From positions 1,426,001-1,490,000 of the forward strand of contig JABYQQ010000006.1 of the NCBI GenBank assembly GCA_022605405.1: DNA of 64,000 bases. The letters are read 5' to 3'. The notes below the pieces were generated by a model, which saw only the letters and a list, made by a program, of their open reading frames with translations, made no database searches and was not told the origin of the DNA. Made by a program: the position numbers and the translations under genes. The stretch is from Earliella scabrosa (Eukaryota; Basidiomycota; Agaricomycetes; Polyporales; Polyporaceae). Positions 45,485 through 56,989 of this stretch are shown in pieces (position 1 is the first letter of the stretch; every line of letters begins with the position of its first letter).

Positions 45485-47018
45485 TGTCAGAGCGCGGGGC
45501 GGGGACTTGAACGAAGCTCGTCCGCACAGTGGGGCGCCAGCACCATATATCTCTAGTCAAATTGGGTCCTACGGCGGTGTAGCGCGCATCCCACCGTTCG
45601 GCGTCCCATCTGAACAAGACGTGAGAGGATCTCGGCCTCTATCAGTCGCCTTGCGCCAGTCTGTACGGGCCATCTGCTCAGAGCCTTATCAGAACTTGTG
45701 CTGTCTGCCAGTGTAGACTACGACGACTCGGAGGGATCATACAGACGTCAAAGTTCCAAGGCGGAGCCCATCGAATGTTGAAGGACAATGGATAACTATA
45801 CGGGACAACAAGGTAAGCACTGAGCTGTACTTCCGAAAGGACTGGTTGTGTATTGATTCAGACACAGACGGTCTACATAGGACGGACCTGGACGGTTATG
45901 CTGGGGGAAGGCAAGGAAGGTCTTCTACATATGGAAATCTCCGATCACCGACAAAGCCGAAGACACGCAGGCGCGCGCTTCCATCCACCTCCTCGACCAG
46001 GACCTCATCACCGTCGGGACTGGACGTATTGCTTCTGAATCTAGCTCGGACGAATATCAGGCGTATGAAACGGTATCTCAGACCCTGAGCCTTCTTCGCT
46101 GATACATATCAAGTTGCAGCGGAGTTCACATATCCGAATTACTTATCAAGTCACACCCGGGCCTCGAGGACTGCACCGTCTGACCGTCAGGTTGGCGTGA
46201 CGGTTGGTGCACAAGTACAACTTTTATGGAGAGCTGCGTGCCTTGCGGTGTCAAACGGGTCATCTCCGAATGATGTCTGTCCCTCAACGAAGGAAGGTGA
46301 TTCAGATTCCACTGCCCATCAAGCCGTCGGAGGCAGTGAGCGCAGGTAAGAAGGCTGTCATCCGAGTCTCCAGTTGTGCGGCTGAAGTCGTGACTCGTCA
46401 TCATTATAGGCACCTTCTTCTACACGCTTTGATGCTCCCCGACATGAACTTCGCGTTCTTGATGAATGCATCTCGATGGCCTGCGCAGCTGCGCAATCAC
46501 CGCTCAAGCATGGCATAGGAGCCCCCGCCATCCGGCGCAGGCCTGAGCGACTCCCTCTGCGTGGGCATATGTCGTTGGCTCCCGAACGAGGCGCGGGGAC
46601 GCGGCTGTACTTACGGCTCCCGTGAGCCCTGACGTGGACGCATCCGTGTCTGCCGGACGATATTTGTCACTCAACCCAGGACGCCGCGGATAAGTACTCA
46701 CAGTATTACTATCACGTCCAGGTCGCGTTCCCTGTCCTGTCGGAGGCCATCACGCACCGGAACGGCGCCCTCCGAGAATACCTTGAATTCAAGCCTACCC
46801 ACGATCACACCGCGCGCGTCCGCCGCAGCCTCAGGCAGGGAGGTCTGACTCTTTGTTCTAAAAATAGCGTCGCCGCCGACGCGCGACTGTGGGCCTAGCA
46901 GCAGCGCTGGTCAGTATATCCTTATTCCCCCATCAGCCATATGCACTAAATGCGTCGTGCCATTAGATATACAGGACAGTCGGAAGGTGCACGAACCCCT
47001 CAACCGCCACGCACCGCC
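45485..47018. other. Mostly empty; one short coding-like segment
   Basis: At about 45922-46102 a plus-strand segment reads VFYIWKSPITDKAEDTQARA and on to SQTLSLLR before a stop; it looks coding but has no start or recognised domain, so it may be an exon or a remnant. The rest holds nothing recognised, apart from the P450 promoter. Confidence 0.25.
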
Positions 47019-49518
47019 ATGTCCGGGTCATTAACGGCGCCTGTAGCAACACTTCTCGTCGCCTTCCTTCTGTGGAAGCTTGTCGCGAGGCGTCTCCGTC
47101 CTTCGCAGTACTCCCTGGCGAAAGTTGCTGGGCCAAGGAAGGAGCACTGGCTGACGGGTGCGTGGGCTTGTTTGATTGGCTGGAAAGGGTCTGACAGGTG
47201 GGCCTTGCGCTTGAAGGGAACTTGCATCGGCTCTTCAACGACGGATGGGACTACAAGTTTGACTTGCTCGCCAAGTTTGGCGGTGTCATAAAGATCTACG
47301 GCATGCTGGGGGTAGGTCGTCTTGTTTCTTCACAGCGCGTCCGACTCGTCACAGAGATTATACTCACAACCTACGCTAGGCGGAGCAGCTACTCGTCTCA
47401 GATCCCAGAGCTCTACACCACATTGTTGTCAAAGAGCAAGATGTGTACCTCGAGACCGACATGTTCGTCATGTGCGTCCTGTCACGGAACTTTGTACGGA
47501 ACCCCGGATTACGCTAACCGGCTTCTTCAGGACAAATAAGTTGCTCTTCGGCGAAGGGCTCATATCCACGCTGGGTCTGTGAATCTCGGTCATTCGCTTG
47601 AAGCCACTCATGCTGAATTTAGCCCCATACACTCACTAGGGGAACAGCACAGAAAACAGCGCAAGATGCTCAACCCGGTGTTCTCCCTTGCGAACATGCG
47701 CTCCCTACTTCCCACCATCCAGCCGATCGCCGACAAGCTCCTAGAGCGCCTGCGCAGCGAGCTTCCCAAAGACGGCAGTAAGTGCCTGCTTTCTTTACGC
47801 GACGAGTCGTGCATCCATTGAGCTTGACTGTGAGCATAGGCGCCAGAGAGATCGACATCCTCCCTTGGATGACTGCTGGAACGCTCCAATACGTCAGCAC
47901 GGCGGTCATGGGCATCACCATCGACACCATGGACCGCACCAAGAAGAACGAGTACGCGGACGCGCTCCGGGCGATCAAGTGCGCCAGCCCTATGCCATAC
48001 TTCCATCTATGCCAGTGTATGCGCTGACTGCCGGTTTCCAGTCCTGCGGCGTTCAAGGTGCTCCTCCTGCGCCCCTTTGTGCCCATGGTCGTACGCAACC
48101 TCTCGCCGTACTGGCGGAACAAGCTGGTCGACTGGCTCCCGTTCCCGGCGCTGCGCGAGTTGCGCGACATCTCCAATATCTTGGAGAGGGCTGCGAAGGA
48201 GATCATACAGACGAAGAAGGCCGAGATGGAGCGGGGAGGAGAGAGCGCGTCGGACAGCCAGCGACGGGACTTGATGACCATCATGCGTGCGCACGCCGTA
48301 TCGTCTGTACTCACATGCGCGCATATACTGATACATCTCGTTAGTGAGAGCCAACATGTCAACGTCTGAGAAGGACCGGCTCACCGAGGACGAGCTCATC
48401 GGGCAGATCAAGTACGTACTCGCCTGACAAACGCACATCTTACGCTCACGCCCTCGTCCTCGCAGCACACTCCTCTTCGGCGGGCAAGAGACGACGACGT
48501 CCGCGCTCGCGCGCATGCTCTACATCCTCGCGCGCGAGCCCGCCGCCCAAGCGCGGCTCCGCACCGAAATCCGACGCGCACAGCAAGACCACGCCGCGGC
48601 GCACGGCTCCTCCGCCGCTCGCGCCCCCTCGAGCCTCCCGTACGACGTGCTCGTCGGCCTCCCGTACCTCGACGCGGTCGTCCGCGAGACGCTGCGCGTG
48701 CACCCGCCGACGAGCATGCTGAACCGCACCTGCACGCAGGACGCGGTCCTGCCCTTGGAGTTCCCCGTGCGCGCGACGACGGGCGAGGAGGTGCGCGCGG
48801 TGCACGTGCCCAAGGGGACGAACGTCGTCATGTCCCTCCTCGGCGCGAACCATAACAGGGAGGTGTGGGGCGAGGACGCGTCGGTGTGGCGCCCGGAGCG
48901 GTGGCTGAATGCGCAGGGGGAGCGGATCGGGCAGGGGAGGAGCGCGGATCTTGCGTTTGGGGACTACGAGCTGGGCGTTGAGCAGGGCGGGGAAGGGACG
49001 CCTGGGTGCAGGAATGGGGTCAAGTATCCCGGCGTGTATGCGTCCATGTGAGTGAGGACTCCGGCGCGCTGCATCGTCGTCTCCTGCACGAGACTGATCC
49101 AATTAATGGCATTCGGATAGGATGACGTTCCTCGGTGGCGGACGGGCATGCATGTAAGTGCCATCGTACATGGGAGCTCCTTTTACTAACGCGTCGCTGA
49201 CGTACGATCCTCAGAGGCTTCAAGTTCGCGGAAATGGAGATCAGTACGTCTTTCCTCCCCCTTCCTTGACCTCCTCCGAATCCGAACGGCACTGACCCAC
49301 GGTCCGGCGTCGCAGAGCAAGTCCTCGCGACGCTCGTGCCCGCGCTGCACTTCGCGCTCCCGTCCGCGGTGGACGCGTACGGCGTGCGGAAGGAGATCTA
49401 CTGGAGGATGGACGGGCTGCAGTTCCCCGTCGTGCGCCCGCCTCATGGAGACGGGAAGACCCATCTGGTGCCGTTGGATATACGGCCGGTCCGGGAGACG
49501 GACTTCTTGCCTATGTGA
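47019..49518 (+). CDS. Cytochrome P450 monooxygenase
   Basis: Starts ATG at 47019 with a membrane anchor (TAPVATLLVAFLLWKLV); TGA at 49516. About ten exons joined by GT-AG introns. Motifs: GFGVIKIYG-type beta-1 region (GGVIKIYGMLG), AEQLLVSDPRALHHIV, C-helix HRKQRKMLNPVFS, I-helix GGQETTTSALARM (usual A/G-G-x-D/E-T-T), ExxR as ETLRVHPP, PERW, and haem loop FLGGGRACIGFKFAEMEI with the Cys ligand. The C-terminus is normal. Intact class II ER-anchored P450; substrate unknown. It lies between peptide genes 5 and 6 and could be a tailoring enzyme, but P450s are also scattered widely in Agaricomycetes. Confidence 0.9.
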
Positions 49519-50416
49519 CGGCACGCCAGCTTGTAGAGGAGAGGACTCGTCCACATTAGGAGACAGACTGTGCGTACGAGGATGCAGCATCGCTTAGTTC
49601 GATTCTGTCCGTCTTTGGTGAGATGTGATCGTCTTCACCTACCACTTCCGACCGGTTGAGGTGCGGTGTTATGGTGGTGTGGACACGGAAGCGGTACGAC
49701 TGGGGTCAGCACCCCTGTGTCATCCAGAAAGTCGGTGATGATCGTAGTGGCAGCTGCGGAACACGCTTGGGATGCGAAAATCATCGTTGGGGAGGTAGCC
49801 ATTGAATTCTTAGTAGCGCGCGAGCTCAGATATCCACTGAATGCATTCGAGCGACTGTTCTAAGGACCGCATGTCTGGATGGCACAAGTGTCCCGATACG
49901 CTTCGTGACAGCACCATGAACAGCTTGACATGATATCCGGGTGCGCCATGCTGCTGCTGGAGAGTATGACCAGACCGTTGGGCTTACCTGTTTCGGACCC
50001 CCTTGCGCAATCCGAGCTCATCTCTGGGCTCCGTATGACGTCGAGGTGTGGCCTGTACAGGGAAGACGTCCTCGTCGGACGTTGGGCGCAGGTCTTCCAA
50101 GCTCACACCACACGCCTAGGTACATTCATCCGTCAATGGGCTACTCCGTCCACAGCTATGTATCACTTACGTCGAACACAGCCCTATCATCATGACTTGG
50201 GCGGCCCCGAGCGAACACCCTTGCGACTCGATGCAACAAGTTGTTTCTGATGGTAAAAATCGCCGTGCCGTTGGGAGGGAAAGAATAGACCACGAATAAC
50301 GATGGCGTGTTGATGGATAGCCGCGCTCGTATTTGACGGACGGCGCAAACATCTAGTGGGGCTTTTTGCAGGCTGTGCGGGTCGGAATAGTTGCAGGCGG
50401 CGTAAGCACCTACTGG
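49519..50416. other. Intergenic; upstream of peptide gene 6
   Basis: No gene recognised. Confidence 0.4.
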
Positions 50417-50423
50417 ATATAAG
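50417..50423 (+). promoter_or_regulatory. TATA box (ATATAAG) of peptide gene 6
   Basis: GATATAAG about 60 bp upstream of the ATG at 50483. Confidence 0.5.
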
Positions 50424-50482
50424 TCTGGATGGGAGGATAATTTCCGGAAAGCAAACCTGTCTCCTCGTGAAACACTATCACC

Positions 50483-50739
50483 ATGCGTTTCTCGCTCACC
50501 CTGCTCGCGGTCATGCTCGTTGCATTCGCATCTACTATCAACGCTAGTGAGTGCTCATTCCAAGATATGCAGAGGTCGAAGGGAACTCACCTTGCGCTTC
50601 TAGCACCTACCAAGTTCTGGCAGAGCGGCGTGCACCAAAAAGTCTCAGGTGTGCTCATAGTACCGACCCGCGCATCCATTACTAATGACTCTATGCAGTA
50701 GATGAGCTCGAGGAGACTAAGCCGGGAAGCGCTGCATGA
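50483..50739 (+). CDS. Small secreted peptide precursor 6 (FWQSGVHQ motif)
   Basis: Predicted exons 50483-50546, 50604-50648 and 50699-50739; 49 residues. Signal peptide starts MRFSLTLLAVMLVAFAST and ends INA. The middle exon, the shortest of the family at 45 nt, encodes TPTKFWQSGVHQKVS almost alone; the tail is DELEETKPGSAA, acidic as in gene 1. Phase-1 introns with GTGAGT and GTGTGC donors; an ACTAATGAC branch site precedes the second acceptor. FWQSGVHQ is identical to the second repeat of gene 5. It lies between the P450 and kinase-like F. Confidence 0.65.
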
Positions 50740-51165
50740 CCGCATGTACTCATAGAGCACATATGACTTGACTCGTCCCGTAGTGACTGTCCGCTGGCAT
50801 GTCTCCGATAGCGCGACTCCTCCTATGAACTGCCACTGTCGCTAATCACAATAAGTTCTACGGATGGCACTGACTCGGAGTACGTACAGAGTCATGATGT
50901 TAAGCTCACTGGATTGAATTGTCTTTGGACAGAGAAGTGAGTTTTGAGGCTAAGCTCCTGAGCAGCCAGAAACTTAGATGACGGCGATAGCGAGGTTAGT
51001 GAGTAAACTTCGGGTCACTGGTGATTGCTAGGCGCGCGCGGGCCGAGCTTGCCGATACTTGACTCGAGCGTCAACCGCGCTTTCTGTTCCTAGCTGTAAC
51101 CCCTGGTAACCCCTCTGAGCATCCATCGGAACCCATCCTCACTTCTCGAGACCGCCCTACAGGAT
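50740..51165. other. Intergenic; nothing recognised
   Basis: Short spacer before kinase-like F; may hold its leader exon. Confidence 0.35.
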
Positions 51166-52410
51166 ATGCAGGAGTCTGAACTTCCAAATGAAAACTCCAA
51201 GCTGCCGGAGGAGAAGTCTACGCAGCAGGAGAAGTCTAACCCAGTGCCGGAAAAGAAACTGCCCGAGGAGAAGAAACTGCCGGAGAAGTCCACGTCGAAG
51301 GTGACCGCGTACCCGCTTGACAATGAGGCCTGAGGCATTACCATCCGATACATGTACGCTAACACTCAACGATGTGCCGCAGAACCGCTCCATATTCCTC
51401 TTCTCCAATCTGACCTTGAGCGGCACACCTCTCGCGAAAGCCATCACCCTTTCCGCTGCCACAGGCTTTCCGGCGCGACAATACGACTGTCTGCACGATC
51501 ACTACCGAAATCGAGCGGACTGGTGCGCGAGACGGCCGCGCAAGGATCGGCCACGTCTTTCCCTCGAACTCGGAGAACGCCTCGGGAGTGGACGGACCGC
51601 GGTCGTCTACGCAGCAAGCATCGTCGAAATCACGCCCGGCGACGGCGTAGCATCCGACCGTCCGATGCCCAAAGTGCGTGATACCGAGCTCTGCGTCAAG
51701 ATCGCACGACCGAATCGCTCGCGAACCCTCGCCCGCGAAGCATGGGTGTACGACCAACTCAAGGAAGGCCCGGTCCAAGGCACATGCGTTCCGCGCTGCT
51801 ACGGCTTCTTCTCCGCCACCCTGTCTCCCGCGGAGCTTCCTGTCGGTCTGTGGGAGGGCGAGCCGCTCGAGAAGGACGACCCGACTCGCGACGATCCTCT
51901 TCTGGACGACAAGCCCCATCGGGTTGAGAATCCGAATGCTCTCCCGGGTGCTCGGGAACGCTCGGAATGGGTGGATTGGAAGCCGGACCCCGATGCGCCG
52001 CTCCTGTCCGTTCTCGTGACCGCACGCGGTGGACCACGTTATACAGACGAGGATGAGTGGGACGAAGATACGCAGTATGTTTTCCGAGGATCCTCATGTA
52101 GCATTCATTGTCTGGGAACCTCCCTTCTGACGTTCTCTATTATTGTAGGCACGATATCCATCAAATCCTGGACGACGTGTCCTCGACCTACGTTCTCCAC
52201 TACGATCTCCGCCCGGTGAACATCGTACGTTCTCCGAAGAGTACCAAGATGTGCAAGCAACACAAGCGCGTGCACAAGTGGAACCTGATAGACTTTGCTT
52301 GGTCGAAGGTCGATGAGGTCGAGGCTAGCCCTGGGAAGAGACTTGAAGTGATCGCGTATCTCCAGCGAGGCGCCTATCAAACCATATACTTCTACACGGG
52401 AGAACCTTGA
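51166..52410 (+). CDS. Kinase-like protein F with PEEK-rich N-terminus
   Basis: Exons 51166-51300, 51383-52074 and 52149-52410; 362 residues if the start at 51166 is right. Exon 1 encodes a hydrophilic Pro/Glu/Lys repeat (KLPEEKSTQQEKS, EKKLPEEKKLPEKS), absent from A-E. The body matches A/C: SIFLFSNLTLSGTPLAKAITLS, LSLELGERLGSGRTAVVYAAS, ELCVKIARPNRSRTLAREAWVY, VPRCYGFF, VLHYDLRPVNIVRSP, WNLIDFAWSKVDE. HYD replaces HND; DFG is DFA. The splice from exon 1 skips an in-frame stop through a GTGACC donor and CGCTAAC branch. An alternative start after 51317 is possible. Confidence 0.65.
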
Positions 52411-53843
52411 TTCGACAGTGGGATGAAAAATAAACGTGCGCAGTTTGGGAGGTCTCGAAAGCAGCTGTGTGTGTTGTTAGACATTGCCATTCATTTCCTG
52501 GTACATGCCTCATCGCAATACTTCCAACAATGCAAGGCAAGCCTGTAGGAAAAGCAACCAATCGACGACACGGGAGGCTAACTAATACAAGAAATCTCCC
52601 TTCCGATTTTCTCATGCACAACGATGATGGTATTCCAGTGCGAACAATACAACCAGGTTTCGATTGCGCAACAGTATCAACTACAGACAGAACCAAGTAC
52701 AACAGTGATCCATCAGACATACGTCCCACTCGCTGGTTCGCGCCCCAGGCCACTCCGAAGAGGGCGAGGAGGCCGCGATCCAAACGTCCTCGAGACCGCA
52801 ACGAGGCGGCCGTGTTCTCGGTTATACGAGCGGACGGTCGTGTCATCGACTGGATGTGAAGGATGTGGCATGTGTAAACATGCGAGACTCGAGTTAGTAC
52901 CTATAAAATAGATCCTAGCTGAGTATGTTCTGAAGAAACGGAAAACGAGGATCGCGAAATTTTATACGGCGGTGAGTTTAGGGCAGGGCGCGCGCCTAGT
53001 GTTACCGTGGGCGCTTCCTTCGCCTAATTGGCATGTTGTGCCAGGCTGTCGACGCTCCTGTGACCTTCCCTCTCCCCACACTCCCATCCTAACAGCCCAG
53101 GGGGCATGTATGTACTCTGAAGTAGAACCTGGACGGATTTCGTTACCATGTCTCTCCGCCGTCACGGCCCCGCGCAACCTTCCCAATGGTACTAGGAAAG
53201 TACCGTTCTTCCCGCTGTGACACTAAGCTCTACCCCTCTCCAGTCAGCCAATTCCGAAAGTACGGTGAGCTGAATCCCTGCATAAATACGTTATCTAACA
53301 TAGATCAATGCAGGAGGATATGCAACGCTATGAGCCTGACATACGAACACTATGCTCTGCTGGAAAATGCTGCACTAGCATCTGGAGTCTGCGCGTTCTA
53401 TGCTAAAAGTACTAGTATACGCTATGGTCGGTGAAAACGGAAGACCGTGACGCAGCATGATTCACGCTTCGGTAATTACGCAAGGCTGGCTGCTGCGTGC
53501 GGAAACGTGAGTGGCTCATATAAGTCTGCTGCGACGACACAATAGAAGCGATAGGTACAGGTATATTAGCAATGTTCTGACGTTCTCTCAGCTTGAAGAT
53601 AGTCGTGGTGTTACTACCGCACAGGGAGAGCATTGTGCGATGCTGCAGCAACGTGACACGCTGTATATGTCATAGCGGTCGGCTTTGACAGTACAGCCAG
53701 TCGCTCAAAGCGAGTCGCCACCGACGCGTCGCTGCTGCTTTCTCGACCACGGACCACAACACCATACAGCTCTCCCATCCGCATATTGTCTGTCTTCTCA
53801 CTCTCCCACCTCCTACCTCTGCATCTTCTCTGCCGTACTCAGA
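52411..53843. other. Intergenic; nothing recognised
   Basis: About 1.4 kb. A CATATAAG sequence at 53518 has no gene behind it that I can see. The end is the pyrimidine-rich leader of the HMG gene. Confidence 0.35.
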
Positions 53844-55455
53844 ATGGATATACCCCGACCTCCCAATGCGTTCATCATCTACCGTGCGGAGCGCGAACGC
53901 CTCATCCGTGCCCAGCGCCAGGCGTTGGACATCGCAGACAAACCCAAGGCATCCGACCTCTCGAAGGACTTGGGCGCCGCCTGGCGCGCGGAGCCTCCAG
54001 AAGTCAAGGAGAAGTATCGCTTGCTCGCAGAGAAGGCGCGGGAGGAGCACAAGCGGGACTATCCGGATTACAAGTACAAGCCCTGCCGTAACAAAGGGAA
54101 GGGATCGGGAAAGAAGGGTGCGAAGGCCAGCGCGAAGGTTTCAACCTCGACAGCCGAGAGGAAGGTACGAATGTCGAAGAACACCACCGACGTCGCGACG
54201 TCGTCGCAGTCATCCGTGCCGTCCTCCTCCTTGAGCGTCGCATCCACCTCCACCGCCGAGTCTTCGTGTGGCTCGTCGATCTCGTCTGTTTCTCCTCCGT
54301 CACCGGTCAACTTGCCACCTCCTACGCCACCTTCGTCCACTCCACCGACCACAACTTCGACCACCGATCTCACAGTCTCGGCCACAGCCACATCCGCCAC
54401 TCCGGCCGCGATCAACACTGCTCCTCAAGTCAGCCAGCAATCGACGGGTACTGTGAAGGTGGCCGCTCACGCAGCATCGAAGACAGTACATGGAGAGCGT
54501 TCGCGTCCCGTCAGCCTACTCACGCATGAATGCAACGGCATGCAGCAGTCCACGCAGGCGCGCGCCGCGACTGGGTCTTCATCGACCCACCACAATACGC
54601 CGAAGGTGCCAGGTTTTGCGCCTGCTCAACCAGCTGGGATGCAAGCCAGAGGGACCGGTCCGTCTGCTTTTGACCTCCTGCGGGCTCAACTGGCCCTTGC
54701 GCACCATGGCATTGGTGGTACGCATCATCGGGAACGGAACGGAGTAATCCCGCCATACCAGCTGCCCATCATGTTCAATCCAAACATGGTACGTGTCTCC
54801 ACGACTGCTCGCGCGTTCTTTCCTCCAACTGATTTTCGATGTTCAGTTTCATCATGCCGATGGGATGTTAGCATACCATCCCACTGGCGCTGGTATCCCT
54901 CTCGCACCGAATGCAGGCCTCGGACCAAACGTGAGCTCGACGACTCACCTCGCCGGCCGCGCGCATCCCAGTGGCCCTGTTCCGTACCCCGCATCCACTC
55001 ACCCCCAGTCTTCGGCGGTTGCTCGTACTGGGCCTGCATCCTCGAATTCCTCTCGAGAGGAGATCCCCGTCCGGCCATACCCTCAGAACGGAGCTCCTAT
55101 CCACCAGCTGGCGGTCGCTCAAGAGCATCACGTGGGGATCCAATCGTCGACCATCCTCCATCCAGCTGCCGCCTCGCGCCATGGGAGTCAGCCGCGCTCT
55201 CAGCCAGTCGACGCCGGCGCTCTTCTGGATTCGCTCCAGATGCAGACGATGGCTGATCTCCCATCGACGACTTCAGCGTCGTTGAACGCGGCCGCTATGC
55301 CGACCCTCGACCCGCTGATGGACATGGCGCCGGAGAGCGTCTGGCCGCACGAGCTCGACGAGTGGTTCCGGTTGGACGACGCGTCGGGTTCTAGTGCGAG
55401 CTTCGGCGAGGACGCGGGATCCTCGTCGTCGGCGTTCGGCTCGTTTTCACTTTGA
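53844..55455 (+). CDS. HMG-box transcription factor (MATA_HMG type)
   Basis: Exons 53844-54788 and 54847-55455; 517 residues. Residues about 4-80 form a single HMG box: RPPNAFIIYRAERERLIRAQ, LSKDLGAAWRAEPPEVKEKY, AEKAREEHKRDYPDYKYKP. The RPPNAFI(I/L)YR start and YPDYKYKPxR end are typical of fungal MATA_HMG proteins such as Pcc1 or Prf1-like regulators. A Lys-rich nuclear signal (GKGSGKKGAKA) and long Ser/Thr/Pro-rich region follow; the C-terminus is acidic (WPHELDEWFRLDDA) and may activate transcription. Some relatives control mating or fruiting. Whether it regulates the surrounding genes is unknown. Confidence 0.85.
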
Positions 55456-56989
55456 AGCACACCTTTCGACCACCCCTCTTTAGACCCTATATCCGTCCGT
55501 ATTTATTTACATCCTTTCTTGCTATTTGCGCGGTCTCTTCGGTTACTTCTGTGGTTGGTCGTTCTTCGGGTAGAGGACCCAGACGTTTCACGGGTATTTG
55601 GTGCGTGACCCGTTCGAGTCCCGAATGAACCTGACTGACTTGGATGCACGCACGATCGATCCACAGGTGTCGCAGAACCGCAGGCGGTGCTCAGGCATCT
55701 ATACATTTCGCGTACTAGAGTATCATACACGCTATAATTGGATTTGGACAGACATGTTCAAGGTGATGATGCTTGAGGCCTAAGGCTGGACTCGGATTCA
55801 GGTGACCGTTAATCACGAGCGTAGATTTGCTCACGCTTTTCTAGCCGCATTCACTGCGTCGGTTTGGGCTTGCATCCGGGATTCTCCCAACCTGTGGCAC
55901 GTCAGAGACCGCGCAACGCGGGAGGGATTTGGCGGACGACATACCAGCAATACGCTGGTGTGCGCAGCCTCTCCACAGCATGCCTCGGTCGGGGGCTGTT
56001 CACAAGTCTTGGTGAGTGCCCCTGCGGTCCTATAAGCTGCTCAGTCGCTTACCTGACGTTTGGGCAACAGGCAAGCCTGTAGTTCCGGCGAGGAAGAATA
56101 TGAGTATGAGTGCGATGACGGAGCGCATGCTGAGTGCTGCGGGGATAGCGACGCCTGCTCAGTGCTTTGAGCCCCCTCATGATATGGAGTCTCGTCCGCT
56201 GGCTGCACACACTCCGACTTGATTGACGGACTTGACACTGACAGGACGCAAGCTCGAGCAGGCTGGTCTCATGCGCAATGGCACTGGGAGTACGGCCAAT
56301 CGACTCAAATCCGTACGTCTCGCTCGCTTCTTCGGTGCTTCAGCTGCTCTCACTGACCTCGTACTGCGCGCATGCGCGCATCCGCCACCAGGGTCAGCAC
56401 GAGGCGCGACTCGAGTTACGCAGTAATGCGTCGCCCAAATCCGCTCGTGAGCATGACGCAACAGCCTCGTTGCGGCTCGCACCGGCTCTGCCGGCTCTCT
56501 AGTATGGCGCGCTTCGATTCATCGCTGAGTGAGTCGAATAATTGACGCTCTACGACTTCTAGTTGCGATCCTGCACAAGGAACACTGAGGATACCCTATA
56601 CCCGCCTCATCGACTTCCCAAAGTTGCTCCTGCCTCGTGCCGACCTAGACCGCGGCCATACACGGGTTCCATGCGCTTCGTACGACTCGCTCTGTCTACC
56701 CTCGCAGAGCACTCCGTGTCGCATCCCTCTTCGCGACACTCGTCTTGCTACACCAAGGAAAGGGACCCCGCAACGAATACACGTTCCCGACCATCCCCCT
56801 CGCGAACATGCTGAGCGCATTGAGTCTGAACCTTGGCGCGTCTCGGGGCCGCTCGACATCCCGATGCGGAACGTCCCCTCAAGGACTTGCAGATCCAATC
56901 TTATTCGCGCCCTACCCCCGCCGACTCCGTACTTCAATCTGCAGCGCACTCGTCTCTGAGCAGCGGTAGGCATCACTCAAAGTCCCAGC
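55456..56989. other. Intergenic; nothing recognised
   Basis: About 1.5 kb. An ATG at 56671 starts MRFVRLALSTLAEHS, superficially like the peptide genes, but lacks a hydrophobic core and the FW motif. Confidence 0.4.

Noticed and set aside
6218..50739. Peptide genes as classical lipopeptide mating pheromones
   Set aside because: No C-terminal CaaX box, they carry a signal peptide, and no STE3-type receptor motif is recognised in the neighbouring 7TM proteins.
55595..55630. GTTCGAGTCCCG resembling a tRNA T-loop
   Set aside because: The 5' two thirds of a tRNA cannot be folded from the preceding bases.
56671..56814. Possible seventh peptide gene (MRFVRLALSTLAE..)
   Set aside because: No hydrophobic signal core after residue 10, no FW-x4-H motif and no phase-1 donor at the expected place.
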